Below are positions 43,258 through 55,357 of a DNA stretch of 64,000 nucleotides, one piece after another. Below the pieces are notes generated by a model that was given only the letters and a program-made list of their open reading frames with translations, had not been told where the DNA came from and made no database searches. Made by a program: the position numbers and the translations under genes. The first letter of the stretch is position 1. Each line of letters opens with the position of its first letter. Source of the DNA: Chrysoporthe austroafricana (taxonomy: Eukaryota > Ascomycota > Sordariomycetes > Diaporthales > Cryphonectriaceae); contig JYIP02000005.1 of the NCBI GenBank assembly GCA_001051155.2, positions 4,030,001 to 4,094,000 of the forward strand, in the 5' to 3' direction.

Positions 43258-44264
43258 TCCCTTTCTTTCAGCTCAAGCTGGTCGCCATTCACTCGCTGCA
43301 ACCTCATTGTCACCACCCCCTCTAATCCAACTTCGTCTGTCTTTCCCAATGTGAGTTCTCCTCCCCGGGCGACTGAAACCGGACTCTGCGACCTCCACGT
43401 GGTGTCGCCTGGGAACCTTCTTCTTCTCAATGATCGCTCTGATCGTTGCGGAGGGAGGAGAGCCAGCAGCAGAGACGTGGCTATTCAAAGGCAGATTATG
43501 GGACAGATATATAATTGTTTTCTTTTCTTTTCTTTTTCTTTTTCTTTTTCTTTGTTTAACCCTCCCTCCGGCTCCTGCTCTCAATAAGCAAGGAGGAAAA
43601 ATGATTTCGCCGTAGTTATGAATTAATCACTACCTAGATAGCTGCCACACGCCGGCAGTAATCCCTCATCAGAAAGGCAGTCAACCAAAGAACTTCACTA
43701 CGGGTGTTTCCGTTGCCAGTCTTACCAAGACGAGTCATTCCAGAAGATTCTTCTCGAGACGTTAGCTCCGTCAACTATAGCTACGCGCCCTTGCAGCCCG
43801 CATTTCTGTTGCTATCGCCTGACAGGCGTGGCTGAATTCAAGGGAAGAGGGGCAACCAAGACCACACTGACCATACATCAGGATTGGCAAGCAGGCGATG
43901 TTACACTGTGTCCACAAAAGTGGACGGTCGAAAGTGTCCATGGAGTTCGGAATGTTTCACGATCCACTTGCGTCGTCTTTGCGCCCGAGTCATTGGATCG
44001 GGAATCGTGTTGCGGCCGGGACAACCGCAAGCCCGCGAGTCCGCGATTCTAGGGTGAACCGTGTCTCGAGCAAGGAACGCTTGGCGAGCAGAAGAAACAC
44101 CTGCTGACTAAAAGTCAATAATCTGTCCACAGGATAGGGAATATATAAACGAAGCAGGTGTTAGTGCTGCCAAGGTCTTGAAGTATTCCCTCGACAACTC
44201 ACAATCTCTATCCCACTACTAACCGCTTCACCTCGGAAATCTGCTCAAAGTCTTCTGACACATC
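43258..44264. other. Intergenic region with a CTTTT microsatellite
   Basis: No gene is supported. A TTTTC-type pentanucleotide repeat lies at about 43517-43553. The final 100 bases hold a likely promoter and leader for the GST gene. Confidence 0.55.
43517..43553. repeat. TTTTC/TTTCT microsatellite
   Basis: About seven consecutive four- to six-base pyrimidine units of T-runs separated by single C residues. Confidence 0.8.
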
Positions 44265-44997
44265 ATGGCTCCGTTCGGCACGATCTACTCATACCCTGGC
44301 AACCCACGGGTGCAGCGTGTAAGTTTCTGTGATGGTGACAATGGCGTGCCCATACCCTGACCTCCACATCCTGCTAACCTTTATACAGATGCAAGTCATC
44401 GCCGCGTTAAATGGCCTGGAGCTCAACATCCCCGAGTTCCAGATGATGGTTACTAACCAGACCCCCGAGTTCCTCGCCAAATTCCCACTGGGAAAGGTCC
44501 CCGCCTTCGAGGGAGCCGACGGCTTCTGCCTCACCGAGGGCGCTGCCATTGCGGAATACCTCGCCGCCTCCGGACCCAAGGCGTCCCAGCTGCTCGGCGA
44601 TAATACGCAGACCAAGGCAAAGATTTCCGAGTGGGAGCTGTTCACCGAGTCTGAGCTCGTCACCAACGCGACCCCATGGCTGCACATCTTCCTCAAGTTC
44701 ACGCCATACAACGAGGCCCAGCACGGAAAGACAGCCGCTGCGTTTGAGCGCGCCCTGAGAAAGGTGGAGGCTGCGGTCAAGGGTGGCAAGAAGTTCCTGG
44801 TTGGGGAGCAGCTGACGTTTGCCGATTTGATGGTCGCGCCGATTCTATTCTTTGCAAGTGGCTTTTTATTCGACGCGGAGATGAGGAAGAACGCGCCTGC
44901 CACGACTGAGTACTTGAAGGGCATCGCGGCGATTCCTGAGTTTGCGAAGGTCTTTGGCGAGTACAAGCCCTGCGAGGTTCGCTACAAAGGCGAGTAA
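44265..44997 (+). CDS. Glutathione S-transferase related to the eEF1B-gamma N-terminal domain
   Basis: Two exons (44265-44318 and 44389-44997) give 220 residues. It begins MAPFGTIYSYPGNPRVQR and has the thioredoxin-fold pattern LGKVPAFEG with the cis-proline and the glutathione-binding EGAAIAEYLA. The all-alpha C-terminal domain (FLVGEQLTFADLMVAPIL) includes the conserved N-capping and hydrophobic staple Asp. This form is closest to the GST-like domain of elongation factor 1-gamma, but the protein ends after it and lacks the EF1G C-terminal domain, so it is a stand-alone GST. A role in detoxification or redox handling is likely; substrate unknown. No targeting signal is seen. Confidence 0.9.
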
Positions 44998-45187
44998 GGT
45001 AGCACATTGATCAGGCATTATCGCGATGATACGCGATCAAAAAAGGGGCGATAAAGATCTACAGGGTATTCAAAAGACAATATATATTCGCTCGGTGATG
45101 ACCTAGTCTTCACAAAGAATTTCAGAGTCCACAGGTACATGCGTCGAGAACACGCATCCAGACCAACAAACCAGTCAGTCATCCTAA

Positions 45188-46614
45188 TCATGTTAGGGTG
45201 GGAACCACCCAGCTCCCATCCCACTGGCTCATATTGACCTGGCTGGAGCTGACTTGGATGTTTCCGGGGGCCGTAGGGCTCTTTAGCAAGAAGTAGTTGA
45301 TGTAGGTGTCCAAATCCGTCGTCTGCGCACTGGGGAACGCACAGTGGGCGTGGTTGCCCACGAGCGAGAATCCAAAGTTGTCGGGGACTCCATACGCCTT
45401 ATAGATCACCCTACCGGCCTCCATGCATCCTGTTGTAGAGACGGGCCCCAGCCAGTCAATGTCGTTCTCAATAACGAACAGCCCCCGGGGCACGATCAAG
45501 GCCGCGAGCATGTGGTGGTCCTCGGGAATGGTCGAGGTGTTGTGAACATAGGCATTGAAGCGTGGCGAGAACCAGGCATTTTCTTGCACGATCTCCCCGG
45601 CGGTCTGGATGTTGGCGCCCGCTGCTAATTGGGAGTCGCTGATGCGCCAGCACTAGGTGGGTGTGGTCAGCAGGGAACAAGAACGATCATCACCTTAAGG
45701 CCATGGCAAGACGAGAATGCCGTGGCATGTCTCCTCCAGCCAACGATATACAAGGGAACTAGAAGGCGTTTAATTCCGGAAGTTAATTACATACCGCTGC
45801 GCCCCCCGACCCACTCTCCTGCGGTACAGTCAATGCGATCCGCTTGACTAAAGCACCGACGATAAAGGCACCCTTGCCATTACGCGAGCAGCCCGTCACT
45901 CCAAGACGGGTCGTGTCAATGCCGGACGTTGCGTTGACTTGTTCCAAGGCCTGTGCCCAATCCATAAGATGATCAGAGGTCCTCAACCTAGCCGAGAGCA
46001 GGGCCACTTACATCAACGAGTCTGTCGACGCCCCACGCCCATGCTGTCAAAGCACCAGCACTATGGTTGGCACCGAAGAGCGTGAAGAACTTGCCGACCC
46101 CGTGGGAAGCGGGGGAGTCCTGGGCAGCAAAGTCGTCGTTGTTGAAGTTGATCGTGGCAATCCCCGCCGGGATGGGGATAGAGGAGCCACCGATAGTGAT
46201 AAACGCAGGGAACGGCCCGTTGCCGGCGGGTTTCGAGATGGAAGCGGTGTAGCTGACGGACTGGCTGCCCACGGTGACCGCCACGGTCAGGGTGTTGCCG
46301 GAGAGCGTCCCCTCGACGGAGTCAGCCGGGCTAGGGTAGTCGCCTAGCTCGTACTGCTGGAAGATCTTGCTGATCTCCTGCGCACGGCAGTCGAACTCGG
46401 CCTTTGTGGTGATGTTGGCTCCGGCCGCCGTGACAAAAGGGTCGGGTAAGCTGGCGACATTCACCGTCGGATAGCTCGAGGCGACACTGCATGTTGCGCT
46501 CGACGACTGTCGCGGCACAACTTCGACATTGTCGAGTGCGGGCAGGGCTAGGGACACACCTGGCAGGAAGAGTGAAGACCAGGCTTTCGCGGAGAACATG
46601 ATGAGAAGCCGCAT
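45188..46614 (-). CDS. Secreted 4-O-methyl-glucuronoyl methylesterase (CE15)
   Basis: Three exons (46614-46012, 45950-45795, 45652-45188) give 407 residues. An N-terminal signal peptide is clear (hydrophobic core [11 protein letters not shown], then a VVPRQ processing site). The catalytic centre matches carbohydrate esterase family 15: S223 in [12 protein letters not shown]246 in PQESGSGG, and histidine in GNHAHC (354-356). These enzymes cleave ester bonds between glucuronoxylan and lignin in plant cell walls (family knowledge). A short Ser/Ala linker follows the signal, but no CBM1 cellulose-binding module is present. An in-frame upstream extension exists to 46689, but 46614 gives the better signal peptide. 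It indicates a plant-biomass or plant-associated lifestyle. Confidence 0.93.
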
Positions 46615-47450
46615 GAGACAAAAGCTATGAGATCTCGGGCAAGGCGATCGACGTTGACGGGTTCTGCGATCTATGTTGCTGCTGAGCACAGCGAGTCGCC
46701 CATACGGACTTTTTATACGTTTGGAGAGGGACGAACCTTCTTCGTGACTGATATAAATAAATTTTCGCTACCAAATCCTGTCCTAGCCGGCCGCGATAAT
46801 TCATCTAGGTCTACATGAAGGCAGTCCTTTTACCACCCATTGGAGGCTCACAGGAAGGGCCTGCCAAATGGCAGGCCGGGCACACGGATGTAACTGGAAT
46901 AAAGAGGTTTATGCTCTTGGCTGTCTCTCACACTTTACTAGCAGCCGAGGACAATTCCACAACACCCCTACTCCTCGAAAGTGTTTTGTCAGCTCTTCCG
47001 TGAGTACGCACTTTATTCTGCCGTGGTGGCGCTCAGACGATCAGATGCTATGACGGGTACCACATGTAGCTACCGTAGATGAAACGATTTGGGCGATTAA
47101 GTGCGAATCAAAAAGCCCGCCAAGATGTCAAATTAGCCTATTGTCATCCCATGGCAGGTCTCTCGGCGGCGACCTGCCGAGATTTCGAACACATCTATTG
47201 GCTAGCGGATAGCTGACGACCAGATTTCTCTTACCGGCATTCTCATCGAGGATCCGATGCAGGCACAATGTGGGCACGGGGACTGACATGCCGGCTTCAA
47301 TGTAAGGTAGAGCTAGTATACGTTGGAAGCGTATAGCTACCTAATAGTTCGGTAGTAATGGCAAAACACCCAAGTAATGGGGTGTGGGATGTTAAGAGCC
47401 CCTCCTTCCAGATAAAACAGAGATGTGACCCTGATCAGACCATCTATAGC
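46615..47450. other. Intergenic region
   Basis: This is the promoter side of the esterase gene and the 3' flank of the SDR gene. No other gene is supported. Confidence 0.6.
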
Positions 47451-48542
47451 TTATTTACCATGTAAAGCGGCTTGTATATCCTCTCTCAGGCAAGTTCCCC
47501 AGACTCCTTGTGCCCGTGTAGGCTTCCAACCCAATCTCTTCGCCACGCTTGAGATTGTTCGCGCAGTGCCTGATAATCCCAGCTCCAGCATGTCCTCATC
47601 TACCTCTTCCAAATACGAAGAGAAAATATTCACCCCCTCTGTCAAGCTGACATTTCCCACTTGACAGTGCTTAATTTTACCCTTCTCAAAACAAGCCCCC
47701 GCGACGCTCTCTGCAATGTCCAACCACGTAAAGCGGGCATTCCCACTGAAGATGATACCCTTCCTCCCTATTGGCAAATTAGCCCCTTGATTGTCCAATA
47801 TGTCCAAGACAACAATTCGGTATAACGCAGCAAGGTCCTCAACATGTACCGAATCCCTAACACCTTTTCCATCTCCCAGAACCACGGCATGCCCATGTTC
47901 CAGAACACTTGTGACGTATGACGGGATCTGAACACTCGTTTTGTTAAACAATCCTGTCCCTACTCCATAGACGGTGGGCGGCATCATCACCACAGTCTTG
48001 ACACCAAGCTCCAGTCCCTTCTCCACAACCATGAGCTCCGTGCTCCGTTGAATGTATGAGTATACCTCCTCACGCTTCTTCTCATACCCGTAGATATCGT
48101 CCTTTTCGTCATCAAACTCCCTGTCCGGATCATCTTCTACCCATTTTCCTGAAATGGTCTGCTCAGTAAGATTGGATGTTCCAGATGTGTGGATCATCCA
48201 TACGTCCTTTCCGGTGGCGGCTTTGCGCTGCGCAAGGCCGCGAATCAGAGCCTGCGCTGAGCCTGCGTGGTAGCCGATACCAGCATTGATGACAATATCA
48301 TGCTCTGAAGCGACTGCGATTGTGAGCTCGTAGTCGTCCAATCCCTTGTAGGTGATAGGCTGCACGCGGCCGCCGTAGGTGGAGGAGAGGAGCGCGCCGC
48401 GCTCGGCGCCGCGAATGAGGCAGGTCGTGATGGCCTTCTCCAGCAGAGGATCAGAGGAGCTTAGCAAATTTGTGAGGATTGTACCGCCGATATAGCCTGT
48501 CGCTCCTGTAAGGAGAATCTTCGACGGCGAGGAAGAAGCCAT
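47451..48542 (-). CDS. Extended SDR / NAD-dependent epimerase-dehydratase-like protein
   Basis: This is a single-exon gene of 363 residues. The nucleotide-binding loop GATGYIGG (GxxGxxG, residues 13-19) opens the Rossmann fold. A possible YxxxK pair is Y151/K155 in DDIYGYEKK, after HTSGTSN at 118-124. The middle segment (MMPPTVYGVGTGLFNKTSVQIP) is typical of extended SDRs that act on nucleoside-linked or small alcohol substrates, and the protein is cytosolic by absence of signals. I cannot assign a reaction. It is transcribed toward the glucuronoyl esterase gene's promoter, in the same orientation. Confidence 0.88.
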   Translation of the reverse strand: MASSSPSKILLTGATGYIGGTILTNLLSSSDPLLEKAITTCLIRGAERGALLSSTYGGRVQPITYKGLDDYELTIAVASEHDIVINAGIGYHAGSAQALIRGLAQRKAATGKDVWMIHTSGTSNLTEQTISGKWVEDDPDREFDDEKDDIYGYEKKREEVYSYIQRSTELMVVEKGLELGVKTVVMMPPTVYGVGTGLFNKTSVQIPSYVTSVLEHGHAVVLGDGKGVRDSVHVEDLAALYRIVVLDILDNQGANLPIGRKGIIFSGNARFTWLDIAESVAGACFEKGKIKHCQVGNVSLTEGVNIFSSYLEEVDEDMLELGLSGTARTISSVAKRLGWKPTRAQGVWGTCLREDIQAALHGK

Positions 48543-49428
48543 GATGGAACTGATGCGGAAGTCTAAGGAGCGAAACGAGGTGCAGATACAAACCCGAATA
48601 CGATCAAGTTAGAAAAGTTATCAGAGAGAACCTGGTCCAATTCGTAGGAACATGTTATTTATTTATTTGCTCGCGGCAGCATGGAGCCTATTCGCTCATA
48701 TGTCTTCTTCCTCGGACATAACAATAGTCGCTATGATGCGGCCGCTCCGCTTCACTTCTCCGCTATCTCCTCAACTGGGGTAGGTCCTGTGCACAACTAC
48801 GTAGACTCGACAATATATTAGAAACTATTCTGGAAGGGGGACATTCAGATACCATTTACCACTTGTCAAAAACTCTGCTCAGACCTCAAATATAAAGTAA
48901 CGGGCTCGAGCATTTAGAGAACCTCTAGGGTGTTTTAGAACAGTCCGTCTTGATAGCCACGGCAGCAGGGAAGCAGTGCTTGCTGCTAATAGAGCACAGT
49001 CTGAAAAGAAGAGCCCAATGCACGTAAATATGAGTTAGAAATTGGGAAACAGGCATATATTGTAAGTTTACCTTTGGCAAGTTTCACTTATCTGAGCATC
49101 AGGTAGCGAAGGCGTGGCCGCCTCATTTTGGGACGTGCATAAATAGAGCAACTTATGCAGTTATAGGAAATTTTCATAAGTAACAAGACATCCTGTACGC
49201 TCTTAGACCAGATTTAGAGATGTCTCAGGCTCTGAAGCTTTTGTTATATGATAATCTGTAGGCTCAAATTGGGAAGCAATTCGATATCGCGCCTGAAGAA
49301 TCAACTGGAAACGCCAACAGCCTGTTAGGATAAGCAAGTTAGCACGACATCCTGATAGGGATCATTTCACAGTAACGGGCATATATTCTCGTCTTTCCCG
49401 GTAGTGGTTTCCGAAGAATGCTTGTCAC
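48543..49428. other. Intergenic region
   Basis: AT-rich DNA upstream of the SDR gene. The right end may hold a last small exon of the microprotein gene at 49429-49699 (possible acceptors near 49352 or 49322). Confidence 0.5.
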
Positions 49429-49699
49429 TCACTTCTTCCCTGCATCTGTCGCGCAGCAGCAACAGAAGAGTGACAGTGGCCAACAGACGATAGCCAGCAA
49501 GACAGCCACGACGAAGCCAATCGTTGGACCTGATACGGGAACAGTCTAATCAGTACTCTTCCAATGAGAAAACCACTGCATCAACCCCGGGGGCCTTGAA
49601 ATTATGCATACCAACGACTTTAAAGTGGCACGGGTTGTTAACTCCTGGGCCACATTGAATACACACCGGAAAGGGGATGCCCGTGCCGCAGTCAGTCAT
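49429..49699 (-). CDS. 62-residue cysteine-rich single-pass membrane microprotein
   Basis: Two short exons (49699-49612 and 49529-49429) are joined by an 82-base intron (donor GTATGC). The product starts MTDCGTGIPFPVCIQC, with cysteines at 4, 13, 16 and 24, then has one membrane segment from about G30 to F51 (GPTIGFVVAVLLAIVCW) and four consecutive cysteines at 52-55, ending ATDAGKK. The CxxC plus membrane helix plus Cys cluster layout recalls LITAF/BRI3-like small membrane proteins, but the match is weak. The last codons overlap a perfect donor (GTGAGT), so the gene may continue into another short exon (an acceptor downstream would add KMSC or a slightly longer tail). The Cys cluster could be palmitoylated. 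Confidence 0.5.
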
Positions 49700-50069
49700 T
49701 TTGCGAGTTTCTTGCCAGATTCAGGTCGATGAGGGGCTCCAACCATTCTACCGATTGGTAGATGTGAAGAGATCACACCGAATGTCTGAGCCGTGTCTGG
49801 CTGATATAAGGTTCTGGGGCTTGACGTCACGGCACTTACTAACAGTCGGCCGGTCTCGTTAGTCGCAGGTGCTACAGTCGGCCGCTACCGTTTACGAGAG
49901 ACATGACTCGGTTGTATATGATGTGGGCAAGACAGCGTACTTAAGTATTGGGTTGCCGCTGGAATGCTGAGAGGAAGCCTGTTCGTCCACCAAGCACGAA
50001 AAAGATACGATATATTTGTAATGCTGTCCGCCCGTCACGCGAGGTCCAGCTCAACCGCGCATAGCTCTA
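49700..50069. other. Intergenic region
   Basis: This is the upstream region of the microprotein gene and the 3' flank of the next gene. Nothing else is seen. Confidence 0.55.
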
Positions 50070-52090
50070 CTAGCTTTGACTTCTCTTCTTCTTCTGCAAT
50101 TTCTTCCTCCCACTACTGCTCCGAGAATCAAATGATGACTGCGCACTCCCTGCTGAGCTGGTAGTCTCGCTTCTCGGCATGACGCCGTACTGCTGCTGGT
50201 CTGAGAATCCAAAGGTGCCAGCTGGGAGAACCTCGAAATTCGCGTTGACCTTCCTTTTGGATGTGTTGGCATATCTGTGCATTCCAGTCAGCAGAGATCT
50301 GTCAGTTCGTGATTAAGGAGGCATCATCGATTTTTCAAGAAAGCGTGGAGACGTACACCTCGCCAAGCCCAGAGGACGGACTCGGCGCAGTAGGAGCAGT
50401 CCTGTGCTTCTGTTGTTGCTGGGTGCTAGACTGAGTTCGTGTTTGAACTACTGGCCCACTTCGACTACTATTGGGAGGGTACCGCTGAGCTGAAGCGGCT
50501 GATGAGTGCTCTCCACGGTCGAGGCTGCCCCTCCCCTCGGACGACGTTCGACGACCCTGATTCCGCCGTAGAGAACTTGAACGCCTCGGCACACTGTAAG
50601 GGTGGGTTTGAGCCATGCTTTCGCCTTCGCTCGATATCCCTGTATCCTGTACGGATGCCTGTGACGGGGCGGAGGGCTCCTGAGGTACTTCGACACTGGT
50701 CACGAATGATTCCGCCGACGAGTCCGGGGTGTCGTTTGAGGTCTGCTGCCTGGCGTCGTGGCCTTGCCGGACCGCAAAGGATTGATCAGAGAAACCTCGT
50801 TCAACTCGGCTCAGACCTGGAGCATGTGGCACCTGTACCTGAGTTGCTTGATGGTTGCTGAGTAGACTGTTGACTTGCTGTCGGGTTGCATGGCTTTTGG
50901 CCTGGGGCGCAACCAAAGGTGTCGTCTTTGCTGAGCTGTCGGGGCCAGGATAAAAGCGCTGTGGCTTCTTTGCTTGAGCTCCTTCATGGAATTGCTTGGC
51001 ATCCAATCTTCTGCTTTCCTGGCCTTGCCTCCCAGCTTGCTCTCGCCATGTGTCTGACGATGTCACTTTCTTGAGACTCCGTTGAATCCTTCCCAAGGTG
51101 CTCATATGACCAGGCTGACTAGTGTTGTAGTGAGCCTGTCTGTTGTGGATGTTCTCCGCCGTGGACTTGTCCCTGCCAGCCCAATCTCCCGACTGCCGTT
51201 CCTCCTCTAACAAGGACAGATTTTCAAGCTTCTCCCGAGTCTGTTTTGAAGGCTCCACAATTTCTCTCCTAGAGATCTTGCTGGACCGCCTCGACCCTCT
51301 TGACCCTCTTCTCGACCTTTTGTTGGGACCACCAAGCTCGCTCATGTCGGCGAGTAGAGCTGGTGCGGGCCTAATCTTCCTCCTGGAGCTCCACTTCCTG
51401 TCAGGCGGCCTGGATGCCATGGACGCCATCCTTGCAATCCAGATCCCCTCGACCTCAACACCACCCTCGAGGGCCTTGACCCCGAATGGGATTTCGGTAC
51501 CGAGTCGCGACCTGCCGTTGACCGATAGACCAGATTTGCGCATCTGAGCGATTCGTGCTTGCTTCTCGGTGTCGAGTTGCTCGTACTTTCGCATATGGCG
51601 GTTCGCCAGCCACAGCTTGATGAGGCCGATGAAGAAGACGATGACGATGCCCATCGCGAGGACCTGGGCGCATGAAGTCAGCCGCTGTCCTCCTTAGCAT
51701 GGCCGGTCATAGAAGATCAATTCGCGCTCATCGGACACCGACCATCCGATCAATTGGAACGACGACCGCCGTACCAGCGCACCGCTCTGAAAGCCGCACT
51801 GGTCTGGGACAATAGAGATTCATCTCGTGAATATCATCATGCCTGCCTGTCCAGCGCTGATTTCTGCGCCTGATCGGGGTACTGCATCTTTGTCCCGTCC
51901 ATCGCAGCCACAGTGCAGCGAGGAATGCATGGACCTTCCTTTTGCGCCTGCATCGAAGAGCATTGACCGATCATCCTCCTATGTTGATGTCTCGTCACTC
52001 CCACGAGGGTTCTGAGTGGTCCGGAAAGACACTTACAAACGTCATCTCCTCCCACAGCTGCCATGAGGTGAAGAACGTGCCGTTTGCCAT
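50070..52090 (-). CDS. Single-pass membrane protein with a long basic Ser/Gln-rich tail (function unknown)
   Basis: Three exons (52090-52037, 51663-50357, 50274-50070) give 521 residues. The start MANGTFFTSWQLWEEMTF is encoded by exon 1; the membrane helix VLAMGIVIVFFIGLIKLWLAN crosses into exon 2 and is followed by a charged HMRKYEQLDTEKQARI segment. The remaining 440 residues are Ser/Arg/Gln-rich and probably disordered, ending in a Lys-rich KKLQKKKRSQS. The TSWxLWEEMTFVL start and helix are a pattern I associate with a widespread but uncharacterised fungal protein; the tail shows no domain. Exon 1 was joined because both splice sites are consensus and the phase is exact. Location is probably the plasma or an internal membrane with a cytosolic tail. 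Confidence 0.85.
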
Positions 52091-53162
52091 GGCTTGTGAT
52101 GAAGAACGAAGGCGACTCCGGAAACAGGCTCTCACGGCTCGAGGTCGCAACCAGCCGTCACAAGGCTGTGTGTAAAGTACATCCACGTGGTATGGAATCA
52201 CAAACTCGTGGGTTGCGAAGGAAAAGTGAAGGGATTGTCGGAGAGAAATCTTGTTCCTGCAGAAACGAGAGCAGGATAGCCCCCGTGGAATTGGTTGAGA
52301 TCTGCTGTCACAACCCGGTTTGCCGATGGACCTGCAGCAGGACCCCAGCACCTGCAGATACGACAGCAAATGGGGACGACGCAGCTGCTGTTTCGGGGGC
52401 AGTGAAATCGGGGGTCGAGAACGAACGAAAAAGGAAGAAAAGGTGAAATATTTCCCGATGCCGGCGGCTTGAAAAAATGCGATCGACTCAACACGAAAAA
52501 GCAAGCGGCTGCAGAGCCCAACAATTGGGTTGGGCTGTGAGACAGTGCCACGGGTATCTACATGAGGTGCAGGTCGAAGGGAGGAAAAGCAGGAGATGTG
52601 TGGCACTCACAGTGAGCTGATGAGCTCAGGCCAAACCATTTCGGCGCCTGCATATGCTACATATGCTGCATATGCGCGCGGGCTCTATTTGTGGACGACA
52701 GCGGTATTCATCTTTTACAGGCGTCTGCAGTCTGCCAGACTCTCCACTGTCTGTCGTCGGCTAACAGCAAATCAAGGCAAGGAGAAGCAAATACGCGCCG
52801 ACCGCGCACAGCTGACACCTCAGTGATCGGCAAAAATGTTATATTTTGCTGCAACTCACCCTAGTAGGAGACCTGAAACATGCCAGGACCAGAAACAATG
52901 GTCCGTGGAGCCATCATAATTTGGACATCTCAACATCCATCTAGTTTTGAGGTGTATCCTGCAGTCAAAGTCAACCCGAGAAACACCAGATTTGATCCAA
53001 TCGAGAAATAACTGCACAACTTTTCCAACCGAGTCCGAATTTCCCCTTTACCATGTTCGATGCAAAGCAGCTGACCGCATGGGGGGGGCCCAGGGTATCT
53101 TCTCTTTTCTTTCTAGATATCACGCTACATAATGTTCGGTGCGCGCATTCGTGTGGTGTCAC
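52091..53162. other. Intergenic region
   Basis: This is the promoter side of the unnamed membrane protein and the 3' flank of MTD1. A short CATATGC-type repeat lies near 52651-52675. No gene is supported. Confidence 0.55.
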
Positions 53163-54323
53163 CTAGCCCTCGGTGAAGACTTCCTTCCGAGCCTGCTCGT
53201 GATCGCTGTCGGCCGGGCGATTGGCGACCAAACGCTGGAAAACAGGATATTAGCCCCCCCCCCCCCAAAAAAGGAAAGGAATGTGCAGGGGGAAAGGCGG
53301 GTCTCGACACTCACAACCAAGTTTCGCAACAGACATGCGACCGTCACCTTGCCAACAGAGGGAACATAAATGGAGGCCTTCTCCTTCACCGCGGGGCCAT
53401 CGAAGTTGCGGAACGAGGAGAAGTTGATGCACGCGGCACCATCACGGAGCAGATCCGTGGGCACCTTATAGCTCTCAGCGGGCACGCCAGAGATGACCGC
53501 GTCGCTGAGAGGCAGAACGTCCTTCAGCTCCCAGTCCTTCTTATCCTCGACCTGATGCCGATGGTTCTTGATGCCCTTGCCACGTGTGTATAGCTGCACG
53601 CCCGTGATATCCACTGAGTACACGTTCGCGCCGTCGTTGGCTAGGAGCGCGGCGAGCGGACGGCCGATGACCTCGGAGCGATTGATGACGGTTATGGTCT
53701 TTCCGTACAGCCTGTTGCCCTCGGCAAGGATGGGGTTGTATATGTGCAGGTGCTCGAGGATCTTGAGGATGGCAAGCGGTGTGCAGGGCAGGATCGACTT
53801 CTTGAGATTGGTAGGAGGGTCGAGGTAGCGCACGTTGTGGTACATGTTGGACAGGTGCCGGAAACAGAGGCCTTCGACGTCCTTCTCCAGCGCGACCGTC
53901 TCCTTGATGTAGTTGTCCTGGGAGACGTTCTCTGGCCAGATGGGATAGTAGACGATGATGCCGTCAACGTTGCTGTCTTCATTTGCAAGGCGCACCTCCT
54001 CCTCAAGGGCCTCTTTGTCGACACGGCGCAGATCGAATGCGAAGCCACTGTCGGTTGTCTTCGTGTCAGCGACCTCGACCAATGGCTAAGCCCTCTTTGC
54101 AGCAACCATAGCTGTCAAGACCGCCGAGTACCTACTTTTCCTCACAAGTCTTTTGCGACCACTCGGCGTACTTCACAGCAGCTGGGTCGTCGTTTGCCAG
54201 GAAGGCAGCGAGACGAGGCCTGCCATTGCCGATGGACTGCAAAGTCTCCTGTACTTCCTCAAGCAGGCGCCTCGCAATGGATTCTGCAAGTATGACCTTG
54301 CAGGTCTTCGGTACCGTTGCCAT
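53163..54323 (-). CDS. MTD1: NAD-dependent 5,10-methylenetetrahydrofolate dehydrogenase
   Basis: Three exons (54323-54136, 54047-53315, 53234-53163) give 330 residues, close to yeast MTD1. This cytosolic enzyme oxidises methylene-THF to methenyl-THF with NAD and links one-carbon units to purine synthesis (family knowledge). Motifs: LAAFLANDDPAAVKYAEWSQKT near the N-terminus, the substrate-binding YHNVRYLDPPT and PCTPLAILKILE, the Rossmann segment INRSEVIGRPLAALLANDGA, and KASIYVPSVGKVTVACLLRNLV at the end. The first intron's acceptor was set at 54047 because it gives the conserved KTCEENGFAFDLR join; using the earlier AG breaks the frame. The last intron contains a run of about 14 G. The gene is divergent from MMS19. 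Confidence 0.95.
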
Positions 54324-55357
54324 GGTTCTTGGTCGGATTGTGAGCCAGTGGGCCGGAAGAACAGGAGAGCCCAATCGCAGTGGTGAGGGTGTCACAGTGG
54401 GGTGTGAAATCTGTGCTGGTGTGATTCAGAAGTTAATGATATGAAATCGACACGGCTGTGACAAGATCTGGAGGCCACACACTTGCCTCCACCTGTCTCA
54501 AGCCTCTCAGAGGCTTTCAATTCCCGATCAAGTGGATCCTCTTACACGAGAGTATCCGCGCCGGCGAGGCTAGGCTGTGAATGACCTCCGCCTCCAAGCA
54601 GGGACTCTCTACTCTGCACCCAGTAAGCCGCGTGACTCTGTTGGGTTCCAACGTCTCTGGTATATCGTTATGGTCTCTGGTTGTCGTCTTCAAGTTGCTG
54701 GCTCACCTTCTGTAAAGGAATGAGCATTCTCCCAAGAGGAGGTGAAGAGGCTAGGTGGGGGTGGGACTAGAAGGATAGGCTTGTGAGTCGGGGGAAAATT
54801 CTTCCTATTGACTCAGTGTAGTGCCATCCCTGTGTCCATAGGCATTGGCTCCAGGAAATCCTCAAAGAACCTGGTACGCTACCCTCACAATAAACATCCC
54901 CCAAGACAAGGAGTTGAGTCAAAAACACTTTGCTCCTTATCGGCTCCGATAACAGGAGCAGACATCTAAAAATTGCTGGGCCCTGGGTTGCCCCCCTCAC
55001 ACCCCTCTTACTGCAAGAGTATTAGCGTTATTCTCTAGCGTCTCGACCTCCCATATTCCAGCAGGGGCTCTCGGTCCAAATTCTCACCGCCTACGTTATA
55101 AGGACTCAGCACCCATTCACGCGCTAAGACATCCCACCTCAGGGCGGCAATATTTTCTCCATACACTCATCAATACCGCTTTCGCGTCTTAGCGCCCAGC
55201 TCACCAGCGATCGCAGTCTTGAGACTCTTTCTTCTATCCATCATCCCGAACATATTGAGCGCTCTGCTGTGGCAATTCACCAAAATTGTTCGTTGCTGTT
55301 GCCGTTCAGGTGATACTCCCCTCACGACTCGGCGACCTCGGCGCAGACGAGTTCAAA
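54324..55357. promoter_or_regulatory. Divergent intergenic region between MTD1 and MMS19
   Basis: Both genes start outward from this 1.03-kb stretch (54323 minus, 55358 plus). No other gene is seen. A 5' UTR intron of MMS19 may end near 55310, where TTCAG occurs. Confidence 0.55.
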
